Of a DNA stretch of 64,000 bases, positions 28,050 through 36,469 are shown piece by piece. The translations under genes were made by a program, and so were the position numbers. This stretch comes from an uncultured Caryophanales bacterium (GTDB lineage Bacteria; Bacillota_I; Bacilli_A; RF39; UBA660): positions 122,644 through 186,643 of the forward strand of contig CAJLIR010000002.1 of NCBI GenBank assembly GCA_905206805.1, given 5' to 3'. The notes below the pieces were generated by a model. That model saw nothing but the letters and a program-made list of their open reading frames with translations, searched no databases and was not told where the DNA came from. Position 1 is the first letter of the stretch; every line of letters begins with the position of its first letter.

Positions 28050-28404
28050 AAATGTATTAACTTTAGCGTATATTGGTGATGCTATTTATGAGGTATATAT
28101 TAGAAAATTCTTAATTGATCAAGGAATTTCTAAAGTAAACAGTTTACAAAAAACGGCTATTAATTATGTAAGTGCTAAAAATCAAGCAAAATTCGTGACT
28201 ATTTTAATTAATGATAATTTCTTTAATGATATAGAATTAGAAATAATAAAAAGAGCAAGGAATCACAAATCACGAATTCCTAAAAATACTGATATAATTA
28301 CATATAAATATGCAACAAGTTTAGAAGCTGTAATTGGATATTTATATTTAGAAAATAAAATTGACAGAATAAATTTAATTATGGAAAAAATATTTAGTTT
28401 ATAA
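28030..28404 (+). CDS. mrnC: Mini-ribonuclease III
   Basis: Mini-III lacks a dsRNA-binding domain and processes 23S rRNA precursor ends in Firmicutes. The catalytic-type signature LAYIGDAIYEVYIR and the later EIIKRARNHKS...YKYATSLEAVIGYLYL match the RNase III fold with the acidic residues kept. The start could be ATG 28030 or 28033; both lie inside the end of rbgA and the ribosome site is weak, which suggests coupling to rbgA translation. Confidence 0.92.
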   Translation: MMNTKDKNVLTLAYIGDAIYEVYIRKFLIDQGISKVNSLQKTAINYVSAKNQAKFVTILINDNFFNDIELEIIKRARNHKSRIPKNTDIITYKYATSLEAVIGYLYLENKIDRINLIMEKIFSL

Positions 28405-28475
28405 TGTATTTGATATTAAAAAATTTAACAAGATGTTATAATAAAAAGTGTGATATGTAGATGGGATGGTAAGTT

Positions 28476-29171
28476 ATGTATGTATTTGGTAAAAATGTTG
28501 CAGAAGAAGTTATAAAAAAGAATGAAAAGATAAAAAAAGCTTATATTTATAAAGATTTTAATGACAAAAATTTAATTTCTGCATTACAAAAATTAAAAAT
28601 TAGTATAGTTTATTGTGAAAAATATGAATTAGATAAACTTGCAAATGGAAATCATCAGGGTATAATACTAAGTATTCCTGATTACGAATATTGTGATCCA
28701 TCAGAAATGATTAGTGCTGATGACTCACTAATTGTGATTTTAGATCATATTGAAGATCCACATAATTTAGGAGCTATTATAAGAACATGTGAAGCAGCTG
28801 GAGTAAATGGAATTATTATTCCAAAAGACAGATCAGTTTTAGTTAATTCAACAGTTATGAAGGTTAGTGCAGGTGCTTTAGAAAATGTTAAAATTGCTTG
28901 TGTTACAAATTTAAATAATACAATTAAATATTTAAAAGATAATGGATTTTGGATTGTTGGAACTGATATGAAGGGAATCTCTTATGATAAAATAGATTAT
29001 AGTGGTAAAACAGCAATAATTATTGGTAATGAGGGAAAGGGAATGAGTAAATTAGTTCGCGAATCCTGTGATTTTATTGCAAGTATAGATATGCGAGGAA
29101 CTATTAATAGTTTAAATGCATCAGTTGCTACAGGAATTGTTGTATTTGAGGCAATAAAATGTAGAAAGTAG
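28476..29171 (+). CDS. rlmB: 23S rRNA 2'-O-ribose methyltransferase, RlmB/TrmH family
   Basis: SPOUT-class enzyme, expected to methylate G2251 in the 23S P-loop using SAM. Motif 1 HIEDPHNLGAIIRTCEAAG, motif 2 IIIGNEGKGMS and motif 3 IDMRGTINSLNASVA are all intact, and the N-terminal substrate-binding domain (about residues 1-70) is present. Next to mrnC, as in the classical cysS-mrnC-rlmB-yacP-sigH order of Firmicutes. TATAAT at 28437 offers a plausible promoter box without a good -35. Confidence 0.95.
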   Translation: MYVFGKNVAEEVIKKNEKIKKAYIYKDFNDKNLISALQKLKISIVYCEKYELDKLANGNHQGIILSIPDYEYCDPSEMISADDSLIVILDHIEDPHNLGAIIRTCEAAGVNGIIIPKDRSVLVNSTVMKVSAGALENVKIACVTNLNNTIKYLKDNGFWIVGTDMKGISYDKIDYSGKTAIIIGNEGKGMSKLVRESCDFIASIDMRGTINSLNASVATGIVVFEAIKCRK

Positions 29172-29179
29172 GTTTTTTT

Positions 29180-29791
29180 ATGGATTATCATGATTATAAT
29201 GATTTTGAATTATTATCTTATATTGAAGAAAATAATGAGGAAGCAAGTGAAATACTATTTAAAAAATATGAACCATTAATAAATTCTTTTGCAAGTAAAA
29301 TATTTAGTTATTGCAAAAATAGTGGCTTAGAATTAAATGATTTAGTGCAAGAAGGGCGACTTGGATTAAATTTAGCAATTAATAATTATAATTATAATCA
29401 CAATAAGAATGCTAAATTCTATACATATGCCAAAATGTGTATTGAACGAAATATAATTTCTATGGCATTACGATCACAAAGTTCAAAACATAGAGCTTTA
29501 AATGAATCAATTTCACTAGAATTTGATGATGATGAAAGATATAAAATAAATAGTATTATTTCTGACGAAAGTTATAATCCAGAAAAACAAGTTTTAGATT
29601 ATGAAAATGAAAAAGAATTAACAGAAAATATTAAAAATATTTTGACTGATTTTGAACGACAGGTTTTTGATTTAAAATTAGCATCATTTTCATATAAAGA
29701 AATTGCCGAAATTTTAGACCGTGATATAAAATCAATAGATAATGCTTTGCAGAGAATCAAAGTAAAAATAAAAGATTATTTAAATCAATAA
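29180..29791 (+). CDS. SigH-like alternative sigma factor
   Basis: A 203-residue sigma-70 family protein with region 2 (DLVQEGRLGLNLAINNY, FYTYAKMCIERNI) and region 4 (LTDFERQVFDLKLASFSYKEI, AEILDRDIKSIDNALQRIK). Regions 1.1 and 3 are absent, as in SigH/Spo0H and ComX-type factors. Position 8 bases after rlmB matches the place of sigH in Bacillus, with yacP missing. Whether it controls competence, stress or other genes cannot be read here; no SigH-type promoter is evident in the window. Confidence 0.88.
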   Translation: MDYHDYNDFELLSYIEENNEEASEILFKKYEPLINSFASKIFSYCKNSGLELNDLVQEGRLGLNLAINNYNYNHNKNAKFYTYAKMCIERNIISMALRSQSSKHRALNESISLEFDDDERYKINSIISDESYNPEKQVLDYENEKELTENIKNILTDFERQVFDLKLASFSYKEIAEILDRDIKSIDNALQRIKVKIKDYLNQ

Positions 29792-29839
29792 AATTTTCAA
29801 TTTATTTTTTCTTTAGCATATATTGTATTAGGTGGTTAT

Positions 29840-30202
29840 ATGTCTAAGATAGAAGAATTTAAAGGTTTTGTTAAAGAAAACCCTCGTTTAATCAAATTTG
29901 TTAGAAATGGTGAGATGACTTGGCAAAAATTTTATGAAATTTACGATTTATATGGTAATGAAGGTGAAGCTTGGAAAGATTTTTTAAGTACTAGTGTTGA
30001 AACTACTACTAATGTAGAAAGTAAAGCGCAAGCTACATCAGATTTAATGTCTTGGATAAAAGGAATTGATTTAGATAGTGTACGTGAAGGCGTTAATAGC
30101 CTACAAAGGGTTATTGGTGTAATGCAAGATTTTGGCAGTTCAAAACAGACAAAAACTGAAGAGTACAAACCACGTCCACTTTATAAACACTTTGATGATT
30201 AA
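29840..30202 (+). CDS. ylbD: YlbD-like protein
   Basis: A 120-residue protein beginning IEEFKGFVKENPRLIKFVR with TWQKFYEIYDLYGNEGEAW, as in the YlbD family, known as a spore-coat-linked protein in Bacillus but also kept in non-sporulating relatives. It has a basic C-terminal tail. GGTGG upstream of the ATG. Its stop overlaps the start of the YlbE-like gene (TAATG), so the pair is coupled. Confidence 0.85.
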   Translation: MSKIEEFKGFVKENPRLIKFVRNGEMTWQKFYEIYDLYGNEGEAWKDFLSTSVETTTNVESKAQATSDLMSWIKGIDLDSVREGVNSLQRVIGVMQDFGSSKQTKTEEYKPRPLYKHFDD

Positions 30203-30423
30203 TGACTTTAGATATTCAATTTAAAATAAAAGAAAATCCATATTATCAAAGATATTTAAGAGAAAATTCCATTTGGTATAAAATTTTGACGAGGAATCCA
30301 GAGTTATTTAGAGAATTTGAAGAAGAAGTAAAAACAGCGTATAAATTAAGAGCAACTGATCGAATTGAAAAAATGTTTAATACAATAGAAATGATTCAAT
30401 CAGTAATTGGAACATTAAAGTAG
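30202..30423 (+). CDS. ylbE: YlbE-like protein
   Basis: A 73-residue helical protein of the YlbE family (FKIKENPYYQRYLRENSIWY, LTRNPELFREFEEEVK). Function is unknown. Order ylbD-ylbE-rsmD matches the Bacillus ylb cluster, with ylbF and ylbG missing. Confidence 0.85.
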   Translation: MTLDIQFKIKENPYYQRYLRENSIWYKILTRNPELFREFEEEVKTAYKLRATDRIEKMFNTIEMIQSVIGTLK

Positions 30424-30431
30424 GATGATGT

Positions 30432-30968
30432 ATGAGAGTTATTAGTGGAAAATATAAAGGAATTAATTTAGATGGATTTAATATTCAAGGAACACGACCA
30501 ACTATGGATAGGGTTAAAGAATCTATGTTTGCAATGATTCAGGGGTCAATAAAAAATAGTATTTGCCTAGACTTATTTGCAGGTAGTGGTTCACTTGGTA
30601 TTGAGGCTTTAAGTAATGGTGCAAAATATTGTTATTTTATAGATAATAGTAATGATATTTATAGAATTTTGAAAGCAAATTTAGCAAAAATAAAGGATAA
30701 TAATTATAAAATTATTTTTAAAAACTATAAACAGTTTTTAAAAGATTGTGTAGACATTAAACTAAAATTTGATATTATTTTTTTAGATCCTCCATATAAA
30801 TTGAATTTAATAAATGACATTTTAAAATATATTTATGAAAATAAATTATTAAGTGAAGATGGAATAATTGTATGTGAATATGAAAGTGAAGTTTTAAGTG
30901 ATAATAATTTTTCCTTAATTAAACACAAAAAATATGGCTCTAAATTAATAAATATATATAAATGGTGA
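30432..30968 (+). CDS. rsmD: 16S rRNA (guanine966-N2)-methyltransferase RsmD
   Basis: SAM-dependent rRNA methyltransferase of the small subunit. Motifs: RVISGKYKG at the N-terminus, RPTMDRVKESMFAM, the SAM-binding LDLFAGSGSLGIEAL, and the catalytic FLDPPYK. The 178-residue length is standard. It follows ylbE by 8 bases, as ylbH does in Bacillus, and ends in a terminator. Confidence 0.95.
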   Translation: MRVISGKYKGINLDGFNIQGTRPTMDRVKESMFAMIQGSIKNSICLDLFAGSGSLGIEALSNGAKYCYFIDNSNDIYRILKANLAKIKDNNYKIIFKNYKQFLKDCVDIKLKFDIIFLDPPYKLNLINDILKYIYENKLLSEDGIIVCEYESEVLSDNNFSLIKHKKYGSKLINIYKW

Positions 30969-30994
30969 TTAAGTTTTTATTGACCATTTTTTTT
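30960..30994 (+). terminator. intrinsic terminator after rsmD
   Basis: AAATGGT / ACCATTT stem with a long AT-rich loop and T8. The right arm and T run also contain the -35 region of the next promoter. Confidence 0.6.
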
Positions 30995-31008
30995 GTTTGT
31001 ATTATAAT
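30980..31008 (+). promoter_or_regulatory. strong promoter embedded in the rsmD terminator
   Basis: TTGACC (30980-30985), 17-nt T-rich spacer, TATAAT (31003-31008). GGGGG ribosome site lies 15 bases further. Confidence 0.7.
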
Positions 31009-31037
31009 ACATTTTAAATTTTAAAGGGGGTATTTAT

Positions 31038-32546
31038 ATGAAAGGTATTGCTGTATTAAACTTTATAGATGATAATGAAAATCTGTTTTGCGATTATTCA
31101 TTAGATTTAACTAATTTTGAAGAATATGATTATTGCTTAAATATAAGTGAAAGTTCCAGTAAAACATATAGTGAAATATTTAATTTTTTAAATTTAAGAA
31201 AAAGGATTAATGAAAATTTAATGTTGAATAAAAACATATATTTTAATTTTAATGAAATAAGCGATTTCGTAAATAATAACGACTATTTTCTTAAGAATAT
31301 TAACACAATTGAGTTTTTAGGTAACTGTTATGATAAAATTTCAAATTTTATTACAAATAACAATGAATTACTAAATTATAAAATTTTGATTAGTGAGAAA
31401 ATTATTCCTAATTCTGAAAATTTAGAAAAGGCAAAAAAGTTCTTTGGAAATTTTCCTAATATTTTATTTAATTTAATAGGAAATGATGAATATGTTAATC
31501 TTACCCAATTTGATGCTACAGTTAATGCAATAAATAGTATTGTGAATTCTATAAAAAGATATGATTATAGTCCAGCCGAACAATTGTTATATGCTTATGA
31601 TTTAATAAGAAATCGTGAATATATTATGGAAGAAAAGTCAGAACCATGCTATATTTCTCGTGATTTAACTAGTGTTTTATCAGGTGATAAAATAGTTTGT
31701 TTGGGATATTCAAATATTTTTAATGCGGTTATTAATAACTTGGGTATTTCTGGAACCATTTGTTTTTTGAAAAATAATTCTAAAAATGGTCAAGGTCACG
31801 CAAGAAATCTAGTATATGTAAAGGATGAAAAATATGGTATTGAAGGATTTTATTTTTTTGATTTAACACTTGATAGAAAAATCAATTCAGATAGTAATTT
31901 TTTCTTTAATGTATTTAGAGGTTTTGCAAAAACAAAATCACAAATTGATGCTATAGATAATTATAAATTTAATGATAAATTAACAGAACTTTTGAAAAAT
32001 GATGTATTATTTGATTTATCAGAAAATTTTAAATTAAATAATTATAGTGCAATTTTAAATTGCTTTTTAGAATATGAGCAAAATAATATAAATACATTAT
32101 CACAACTTGTTGATGGTAAAAAAATTATTGATAGTGAAAATTTCTTATTAATTATGCTTTCAAAAAATGATAGTAATAATAAAATCGTTGCCGAAGATTT
32201 ACTTAGATATGATAAATTATGTGATAATAAAATTCCTTTTTCTAAGTTTTTAAAAATATATTATAATGTAAGAAAAAATGAATACTATGAATACCCAAGT
32301 TTATACCCATTTAGCGTTAAAGATATAATGTATATGGCTGTTAATAGTTCTTTTGAATTACCAAAAACTGACGAAGAAAAATTAATCTACTTAATTTTTG
32401 GTGAAGATAGGGAAACAGTTATGCGACAAATAATAAGAGAAACCCAAAAAATCATTACTGAAGATGAAATAGATAGAAAAATAAAAGGTGTTCAATTAGC
32501 AAAAACTTTATCAAAAGTTTATGAGAAAAAAATTAATAAAAACTAA
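31038..32546 (+). CDS. transglutaminase-like cysteine peptidase-fold protein
   Basis: Family not firmly recognised. In the middle of the 502-residue protein (residues about 212-285) a transglutaminase-like triad can be read: Cys in DKIVCLGYSNIFNAV, His in GQGHARNLVYV, and Asp in FYFFDLTLDRK. The surrounding pattern of a small residue pair after the Cys and a beta strand after the His fits that fold. The flanking 200-residue segments are acidic, Asn-rich and without motifs. No signal peptide, so it is probably cytoplasmic. Monocistronic, between its own promoter and a terminator. Confidence 0.65.
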   Translation: MKGIAVLNFIDDNENLFCDYSLDLTNFEEYDYCLNISESSSKTYSEIFNFLNLRKRINENLMLNKNIYFNFNEISDFVNNNDYFLKNINTIEFLGNCYDKISNFITNNNELLNYKILISEKIIPNSENLEKAKKFFGNFPNILFNLIGNDEYVNLTQFDATVNAINSIVNSIKRYDYSPAEQLLYAYDLIRNREYIMEEKSEPCYISRDLTSVLSGDKIVCLGYSNIFNAVINNLGISGTICFLKNNSKNGQGHARNLVYVKDEKYGIEGFYFFDLTLDRKINSDSNFFFNVFRGFAKTKSQIDAIDNYKFNDKLTELLKNDVLFDLSENFKLNNYSAILNCFLEYEQNNINTLSQLVDGKKIIDSENFLLIMLSKNDSNNKIVAEDLLRYDKLCDNKIPFSKFLKIYYNVRKNEYYEYPSLYPFSVKDIMYMAVNSSFELPKTDEEKLIYLIFGEDRETVMRQIIRETQKIITEDEIDRKIKGVQLAKTLSKVYEKKINKN

Positions 32547-32552
32547 AAAAAT

Positions 32553-32586
32553 AGTGGTAGATTTTATCACTTTTTTTTGTTATAAT
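32553..32586 (+). terminator. intrinsic terminator followed at once by a -10 box
   Basis: Stem AGTGGTA / TATCACT (one G-U) with a 5-nt loop and T8 occupies 32553-32579. TATAAT at 32581-32586 follows directly and probably belongs to the apbE operon promoter; a -35 is not obvious. Confidence 0.7.
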
Positions 32587-32602
32587 GAGTATGGTGAAAA
32601 AT

Positions 32603-33643
32603 ATGACGAAAAAAAGAAAATTAAAAAAGGGAATTTTTATTAAATTATTTATTTTAATTGTTATTTTTATATTGTTGGCTATGGGAGTATTTTTTGTAAT
32701 AAAAAAAATTAATAGCTTAAAATATAAAGAATATACAAAAACATTAAACTATATGGATACTGTTATTGATATAAAACTTTATAGTAATAATGAAAAAGAA
32801 GCAAACAATATTATAGAAGAAATAGATGGTATTTATAAGCACTATCATGAACTTACAGATAGATATAATTCTTATGATGGTATTGTAAATGTTTATACAA
32901 TTAATCATACAACTGATGTTACAAAATTAGAAATAAGTAAAGATCTTTATGATATATTAAATTATGGAATTAATTGGTATTATAAAAGCAACGGTTTATT
33001 TAATATAAATATTGGTAATTTAACAGATATATGGAAAAAATATCGAGATAATAAGTCTGGTATTCCAACTAGCGAAGAATTAAATAATATTGTTGGATTA
33101 GATATTCAAAATGTTGTTTTATATGATGACTATAAAATTTTAACTGGTAATGTCAATATTGATTTAGGTGGTATTGCTAAAGGTTATGCTACAGAAATTG
33201 TGCATCATTATTTAAAAAGTATTGGATTTGACAAGTATTTAATTAATGCAGGAGGAACTGTTTTAGCTGGCGTAAATGCAAGTTCAGATAAGTATAAAGT
33301 TGGAATTCAAAACCCTGACTCACCATCAGAAATCTTTGATACATTGTCTATTTCTAACGCTATTGTAACTAGTAGTGGAGGATATGAACGTTTTTACGAA
33401 TTTGAAGGTCAAAAATATCATCATATTTTAGATTTAAAAACTAAAATGCCTGCAAATTATATGAAAAGTGTTTCTGTTATAACTGATGATGCGATTTTAG
33501 GAGATGTATTATCAACTACATTATTTCTAATGAGTGTTGAAGATGGACAAAAATTTATAGAGTCTTTCGATAATGTTCAGGCCATTTGGTATGCTAATGA
33601 TAATACTATTGTAAAATCGTCTGGATTTAATAAATATGAATAA
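32603..33643 (+). CDS. apbE: FAD:protein FMN transferase ApbE
   Basis: Extracytoplasmic Mg-dependent flavinyltransferase that attaches FMN through a phosphodiester to Ser/Thr of target proteins. An N-terminal membrane anchor (about residues 10-32) precedes the ApbE domain with YMDTVIDIKLY, VNIDLGGIAKGYATEIV, LINAGGTVLAG, GIQNP and HHILDLKT near the C-terminus. The first ATG (32585) overlaps the apparent -10 box, so I prefer ATG 32603, with 32594 as alternative. Heads an operon with NusG-II, Gx-transporter and FMN-lipoprotein genes, its probable substrate being the last one. Confidence 0.93.
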   Translation: MTKKRKLKKGIFIKLFILIVIFILLAMGVFFVIKKINSLKYKEYTKTLNYMDTVIDIKLYSNNEKEANNIIEEIDGIYKHYHELTDRYNSYDGIVNVYTINHTTDVTKLEISKDLYDILNYGINWYYKSNGLFNINIGNLTDIWKKYRDNKSGIPTSEELNNIVGLDIQNVVLYDDYKILTGNVNIDLGGIAKGYATEIVHHYLKSIGFDKYLINAGGTVLAGVNASSDKYKVGIQNPDSPSEIFDTLSISNAIVTSSGGYERFYEFEGQKYHHILDLKTKMPANYMKSVSVITDDAILGDVLSTTLFLMSVEDGQKFIESFDNVQAIWYANDNTIVKSSGFNKYE

Positions 33644-34007
33644 AAGTGATATAAAACTTATTATAATAATTCTATTAATAGCTATTACAGTTTTATTTGT
33701 AATAGCTATTATAGATAAAAATAATAGTAAAGAAGCCTTGGTATATTATGATAATAATTTAGTTTTAACAATTGATCTAAACGAAAGTGAAGAAAAGATA
33801 TATATAGTTGATGGATTTAATGGTGAAGTTAAAATTATTGCGGGTAATGGAAAAATAAAAGTGGATGAAGAAGAAAGTCCCTTACATTTATGTAGCAAGC
33901 AGGGATTTATTGAAGAATCATATGAATCAATTGTATGCTTACCTAATAAAATAGTTATTAAAATTTCTTCAAAAAAGGAAAAAGATTTGGACACAATTTT
34001 GAGGTGA
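33636..34007 (+). CDS. NusG domain II protein, EetA-like
   Basis: A membrane-anchored 123-residue protein: one N-terminal transmembrane helix (residues 8-27), then a small beta domain with HLCSKQGFI and VCLPNKIVIKI near the end, the signature of the NusG_II (PF07009) family. Members occur next to Gx-type transporters and ApbE. In Listeria the corresponding gene is eetA of the flavin-based extracellular electron transfer locus. It overlaps the end of apbE by 8 bases. Role is inferred from context only. Confidence 0.8.
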   Translation: MNKSDIKLIIIILLIAITVLFVIAIIDKNNSKEALVYYDNNLVLTIDLNESEEKIYIVDGFNGEVKIIAGNGKIKVDEEESPLHLCSKQGFIEESYESIVCLPNKIVIKISSKKEKDLDTILR

Positions 34008-34011
34008 TTTG

Positions 34012-34515
34012 GTGGAAATAAAAAAAATTAGTCGTTTATCTATGCTTTTGGCACTTTCTGTTGCTTTAAATATAATTGAAACTTTTGTTCCACTTTTTAA
34101 TGGAATTATCCCAGGTTTAAAATTAGGTCTTGCTAATATAGTTATACTAATTTCACTTTATATATATGGCTTTAAGGATACTTTATTACTTTCTATTTTA
34201 AGAGTATTTATAGTTGGTATTTTAAGAACAGGTTTATTTAGTATGAGTTTTTTCTTTAGTTTAAGTGGTGCAATTTTAAGTATTTGTATGATGTTTGTAG
34301 CAAAAAAAATTTCAAAACTTTCAATTATTGGAATAAGTATAGTTGGTTCTTTATCACACACTATTGGTCAAATTTTAATTGCGGTTATTTTTTATAATAT
34401 TAATATGATTTACTATATGGCTTTATCTTTAATACTATCCATACCAACTGGTATTATAATTGGTTTTTTAGCAAAAGAAGTAAAAAAAGCATTAGATTTA
34501 GCAATAAAATGGTAA
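34012..34515 (+). CDS. Gx transporter family membrane protein, EetB-like
   Basis: A 167-residue polytopic protein with about five helices; FVPLFNGIIPGLKLGLANI is the diagnostic segment of the Gx transporter family (formerly heptaprenyl diphosphate synthase component I). This family resembles ECF-transporter S components and in Listeria EetB supports flavinylation outside the cell, probably by passing flavin or FAD. GTG 34012 is preferred to TTG 34009 because GAGGTGA at 34001 is then well spaced. Confidence 0.85.
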   Translation: MEIKKISRLSMLLALSVALNIIETFVPLFNGIIPGLKLGLANIVILISLYIYGFKDTLLLSILRVFIVGILRTGLFSMSFFFSLSGAILSICMMFVAKKISKLSIIGISIVGSLSHTIGQILIAVIFYNINMIYYMALSLILSIPTGIIIGFLAKEVKKALDLAIKW

Positions 34516-34585
34516 CAATGTAATTAGATATTGAAAAAAATATATAACTATGATAAAATTTTTACATAAGATAAGGAGAGGAAAT

Positions 34586-35074
34586 ATGAAAAAAATTAAA
34601 AATTTACTTTTATGTTTTAGTTTGATTTCGATTATATTTTTTACAGGATGTGAAGAAGTTCCTGAAAAAGGAATTTATAAAGAGGGAACTTACTTTGGAT
34701 ATGCACAAAGTGAGTCATACGGTTTAATTTTAACAACAACAGCTGTTGTTTATGTTGATGATTTAGGAATGATTAAATCAGTATTTGTAGATACAACATA
34801 CTCAAATGTAACAGGTACTTTAACTACAAAAAAAGTCCTTAAGGATAATTATGGTATGAAAGAAACATCTGCTGGTATTGGTACAATTAAAGGCGGAGCT
34901 GAATGGTATGAACAAGTTGAAACACTTGAAAATGAAATAGTAAAACAACAAGGTTTAAATTGGATTAAATGGACTGATGATACTAAAACTAAAACGGATT
35001 CAGTAGCGGGTGTTACAATAGAAATTGATGACATTTATACAGCTATAAATAATGCATTAAATGAAGCTAAATAA
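34586..35074 (+). CDS. FMN-binding lipoprotein, PplA-like
   Basis: Signal peptide with lipobox (IFFTGC, Cys about residue 22) predicts a lipoprotein. The rest is one FMN-binding domain; DSVAGVTI near the C-terminus corresponds to the ApbE flavinylation site, Thr being the acceptor. In flavin-based electron transfer such lipoproteins shuttle electrons outside the membrane. A single domain is present rather than the two of Listeria PplA. Start at 34586 follows AAGGAGAGG. The quinone synthesis and NADH dehydrogenase genes (dmkA, ndh2) are not in this window. Confidence 0.88.
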   Translation: MKKIKNLLLCFSLISIIFFTGCEEVPEKGIYKEGTYFGYAQSESYGLILTTTAVVYVDDLGMIKSVFVDTTYSNVTGTLTTKKVLKDNYGMKETSAGIGTIKGGAEWYEQVETLENEIVKQQGLNWIKWTDDTKTKTDSVAGVTIEIDDIYTAINNALNEAK

Positions 35075-35100
35075 AAAATATAGATTTTCTATATTTTTTT
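35074..35100 (+). terminator. terminator of the apbE operon
   Basis: 11-bp perfect stem AAAAATATAGA / TCTATATTTTT with a 3-nt loop, followed by T's. Confidence 0.75.
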
Positions 35101-35155
35101 CATTATCAAAAATTTTACATTTGAATTAAATATAATAGAGATTTGGAGGTAAAAG

Positions 35156-35488
35156 ATGTTTGATAATTTTATTACTTCAACTTTATTTTTATTAGTATTA
35201 GGTTTATTATTTACTATAAATACTGTATTAGGTGTTCTAATTGGTACAAAAGAGGAAGGTTTTAATTTAAAAAAACTTTTATATGGAATTTTAAAAGGTA
35301 TAATTGCGTCATTATGTATTGTTGGATTTTGTTTTGTAATTGAAATAACTCCAATTATTTTAAAAAGGATTGAAATAGAATTACCAAGTGATATTGTAAC
35401 ATTTGTTGAACTTATTGGAATAACTATGACTGCTTATAAAAAATATACTAAAGAATGTTTTGAAAAAATAAAGAAAATATTTGAATAG
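35156..35488 (+). CDS. phage-holin-like small membrane protein
   Basis: A 110-residue protein with three predicted hydrophobic segments (residues 6-28, 42-64 and a weaker one near 80-95) and a Lys-rich C-terminus. The middle segment TINTVLGVLIGTKEEGFNLK resembles holin-family proteins of Gram-positive phages, but no lysin or other phage gene is adjacent. Its own GGAGG site and terminator make it a single-gene unit. Confidence 0.55.
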   Translation: MFDNFITSTLFLLVLGLLFTINTVLGVLIGTKEEGFNLKKLLYGILKGIIASLCIVGFCFVIEITPIILKRIEIELPSDIVTFVELIGITMTAYKKYTKECFEKIKKIFE

Positions 35489-35513
35489 AAAAAGGGTGCG
35501 AAAGCATCTTTTT
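35489..35513 (+). terminator. intrinsic terminator with GAAA tetraloop
   Basis: AAAAGGGTGC-GAAA-GCATCTTTTT, stem of 10 with two G-U pairs. Confidence 0.75.
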
Positions 35514-35529
35514 ATATTATTTTAATGAT

Positions 35530-35624
35530 TTATGTAAAAATAATACTAGTTTGCATAAAATTGTTGATAAATTGAAAAAAAAGTGATAGTATAATATTCC
35601 AAAAGAGGGGATAAATGTGAAAAA
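35530..35624 (+). repeat. direct repeat, degenerate promoter copy
   Basis: About 95 bases closely matching 36375-36469, from TTATGTAAAAATAA through a TTGATA box, AAAGAGGGG and GATAAATGTGAAAA. Here the GTGAAA is followed by a stop within a few codons and the -10 spacing is altered, so it is a dead duplicate of the start region of the HAD-ANL gene. Confidence 0.75.
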
Positions 35625-35689
35625 TTGTTGAACCGTATTGCAAAGAGTTTAATTATAATATAATAATGTTTAATTAGGAGGTATTTATA

Positions 35690-36061
35690 ATGGAAAATGA
35701 GAAAAAGAGATTCAAAATAAAAAAATTAGAATATTATGAAGAATTAGATGAAGTTAATCGAGAAATAAATAAAGATTTGCATTTCATAGGCTTTATGGCT
35801 ATGCTTATTACTATGCTGAACATGGTGACTTCTTTTTCTTTTAAAGAATGTGGTTTCTGGTGGGGCTTTGTTGTACAAAGTGTATGTTTAGGTATTGAGT
35901 ATGGAATTACAGTTTCTTTTATTATAGATCTTGTACAAGAAATTATGCAAAAGAAAATATTAAAGGAAAAAATTGAAGAGTTAAATGATTTATTAAATGT
36001 AGAAGAATCAAAGAAAATAGTTTTATCAAAAAATGGAGAAAATAAAGGATTTAGAAGATGA
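35690..36061 (+). CDS. small membrane protein, unknown
   Basis: A 123-residue protein with a charged N-terminal helix, two transmembrane helices (about residues 32-50 and 58-85) and a charged, probably coiled-coil C-terminus (KKILKEKIEELNDLLN). Not assigned to a family. It and the next gene form a coupled pair (ATGA) that lies exactly between two direct repeats, so they arrived or were duplicated together. Confidence 0.65.
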   Translation: MENEKKRFKIKKLEYYEELDEVNREINKDLHFIGFMAMLITMLNMVTSFSFKECGFWWGFVVQSVCLGIEYGITVSFIIDLVQEIMQKKILKEKIEELNDLLNVEESKKIVLSKNGENKGFRR

Positions 36062-36318
36062 TAATTAATATTAAAGATATTTTAACCTTAGATGATGATA
36101 ATAGATATATTGTTATAAGTAAAATTAATTATGAAAAAAGAAACTATTATTATTTAATGGATGTTAATGTTAATAGTAATATAAAATTTTGCTATGAAGA
36201 AGATGACGAATTAATTGAAATTGATGATAATAAAGTTATAACAAAATTATTACCATTATTCTATAAAGAGGTAAAAGATAAAGTTGATTTAAATAAATTA
36301 AAAAATTTCAATCAATAA
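36058..36318 (+). CDS. DUF1292-like small protein
   Basis: An 86-residue acidic protein resembling the DUF1292/YrzB family: a beta hairpin (DDDNRYIVISKI), a YYYLMDVN segment and the acidic EEDDELIEIDD followed by a hydrophobic helix. These proteins are widespread in Firmicutes and of unknown function. Starts inside the stop of the preceding membrane protein gene. Confidence 0.7.
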   Translation: MIINIKDILTLDDDNRYIVISKINYEKRNYYYLMDVNVNSNIKFCYEEDDELIEIDDNKVITKLLPLFYKEVKDKVDLNKLKNFNQ

Positions 36319-36374
36319 ATATAATGGAAAATGTTTAGTATTTTAAAATATAGAATTTTTTCTATATTTTTTAT

Positions 36375-36469
36375 TTATGTAAAAATAACGCTAATTCATA
36401 CAAAATTGTTGACAAATCGGGACAATAGTGGTATTATAGCACCCAAAAAGAGGGGGATAAATGTGAAAA
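36375..36469 (+). promoter_or_regulatory. functional promoter and start region of the HAD-ANL gene (second repeat copy)
   Basis: TTGACA (36409-36414), 17 nt, TATTAT (36432-36437), then AGAGGGGGA and GTG 36463. It is the intact copy of the 95-base direct repeat at 35530. Confidence 0.8.

Noticed and set aside
34550..34585. Longer start for the FMN lipoprotein
   Set aside because: The extension would disrupt the lipoprotein signal peptide, and AAGGAGAGG lies just before ATG 34586.
35156..35488. Prophage around the holin-like gene
   Set aside because: No lysin, structural or integrase genes lie nearby; a single holin-like protein is not evidence of a prophage.
36331..36462. Upstream extension of the HAD-ANL protein
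   Set aside because: The 44 extra codons cover the promoter and ribosome site and do not resemble the family.
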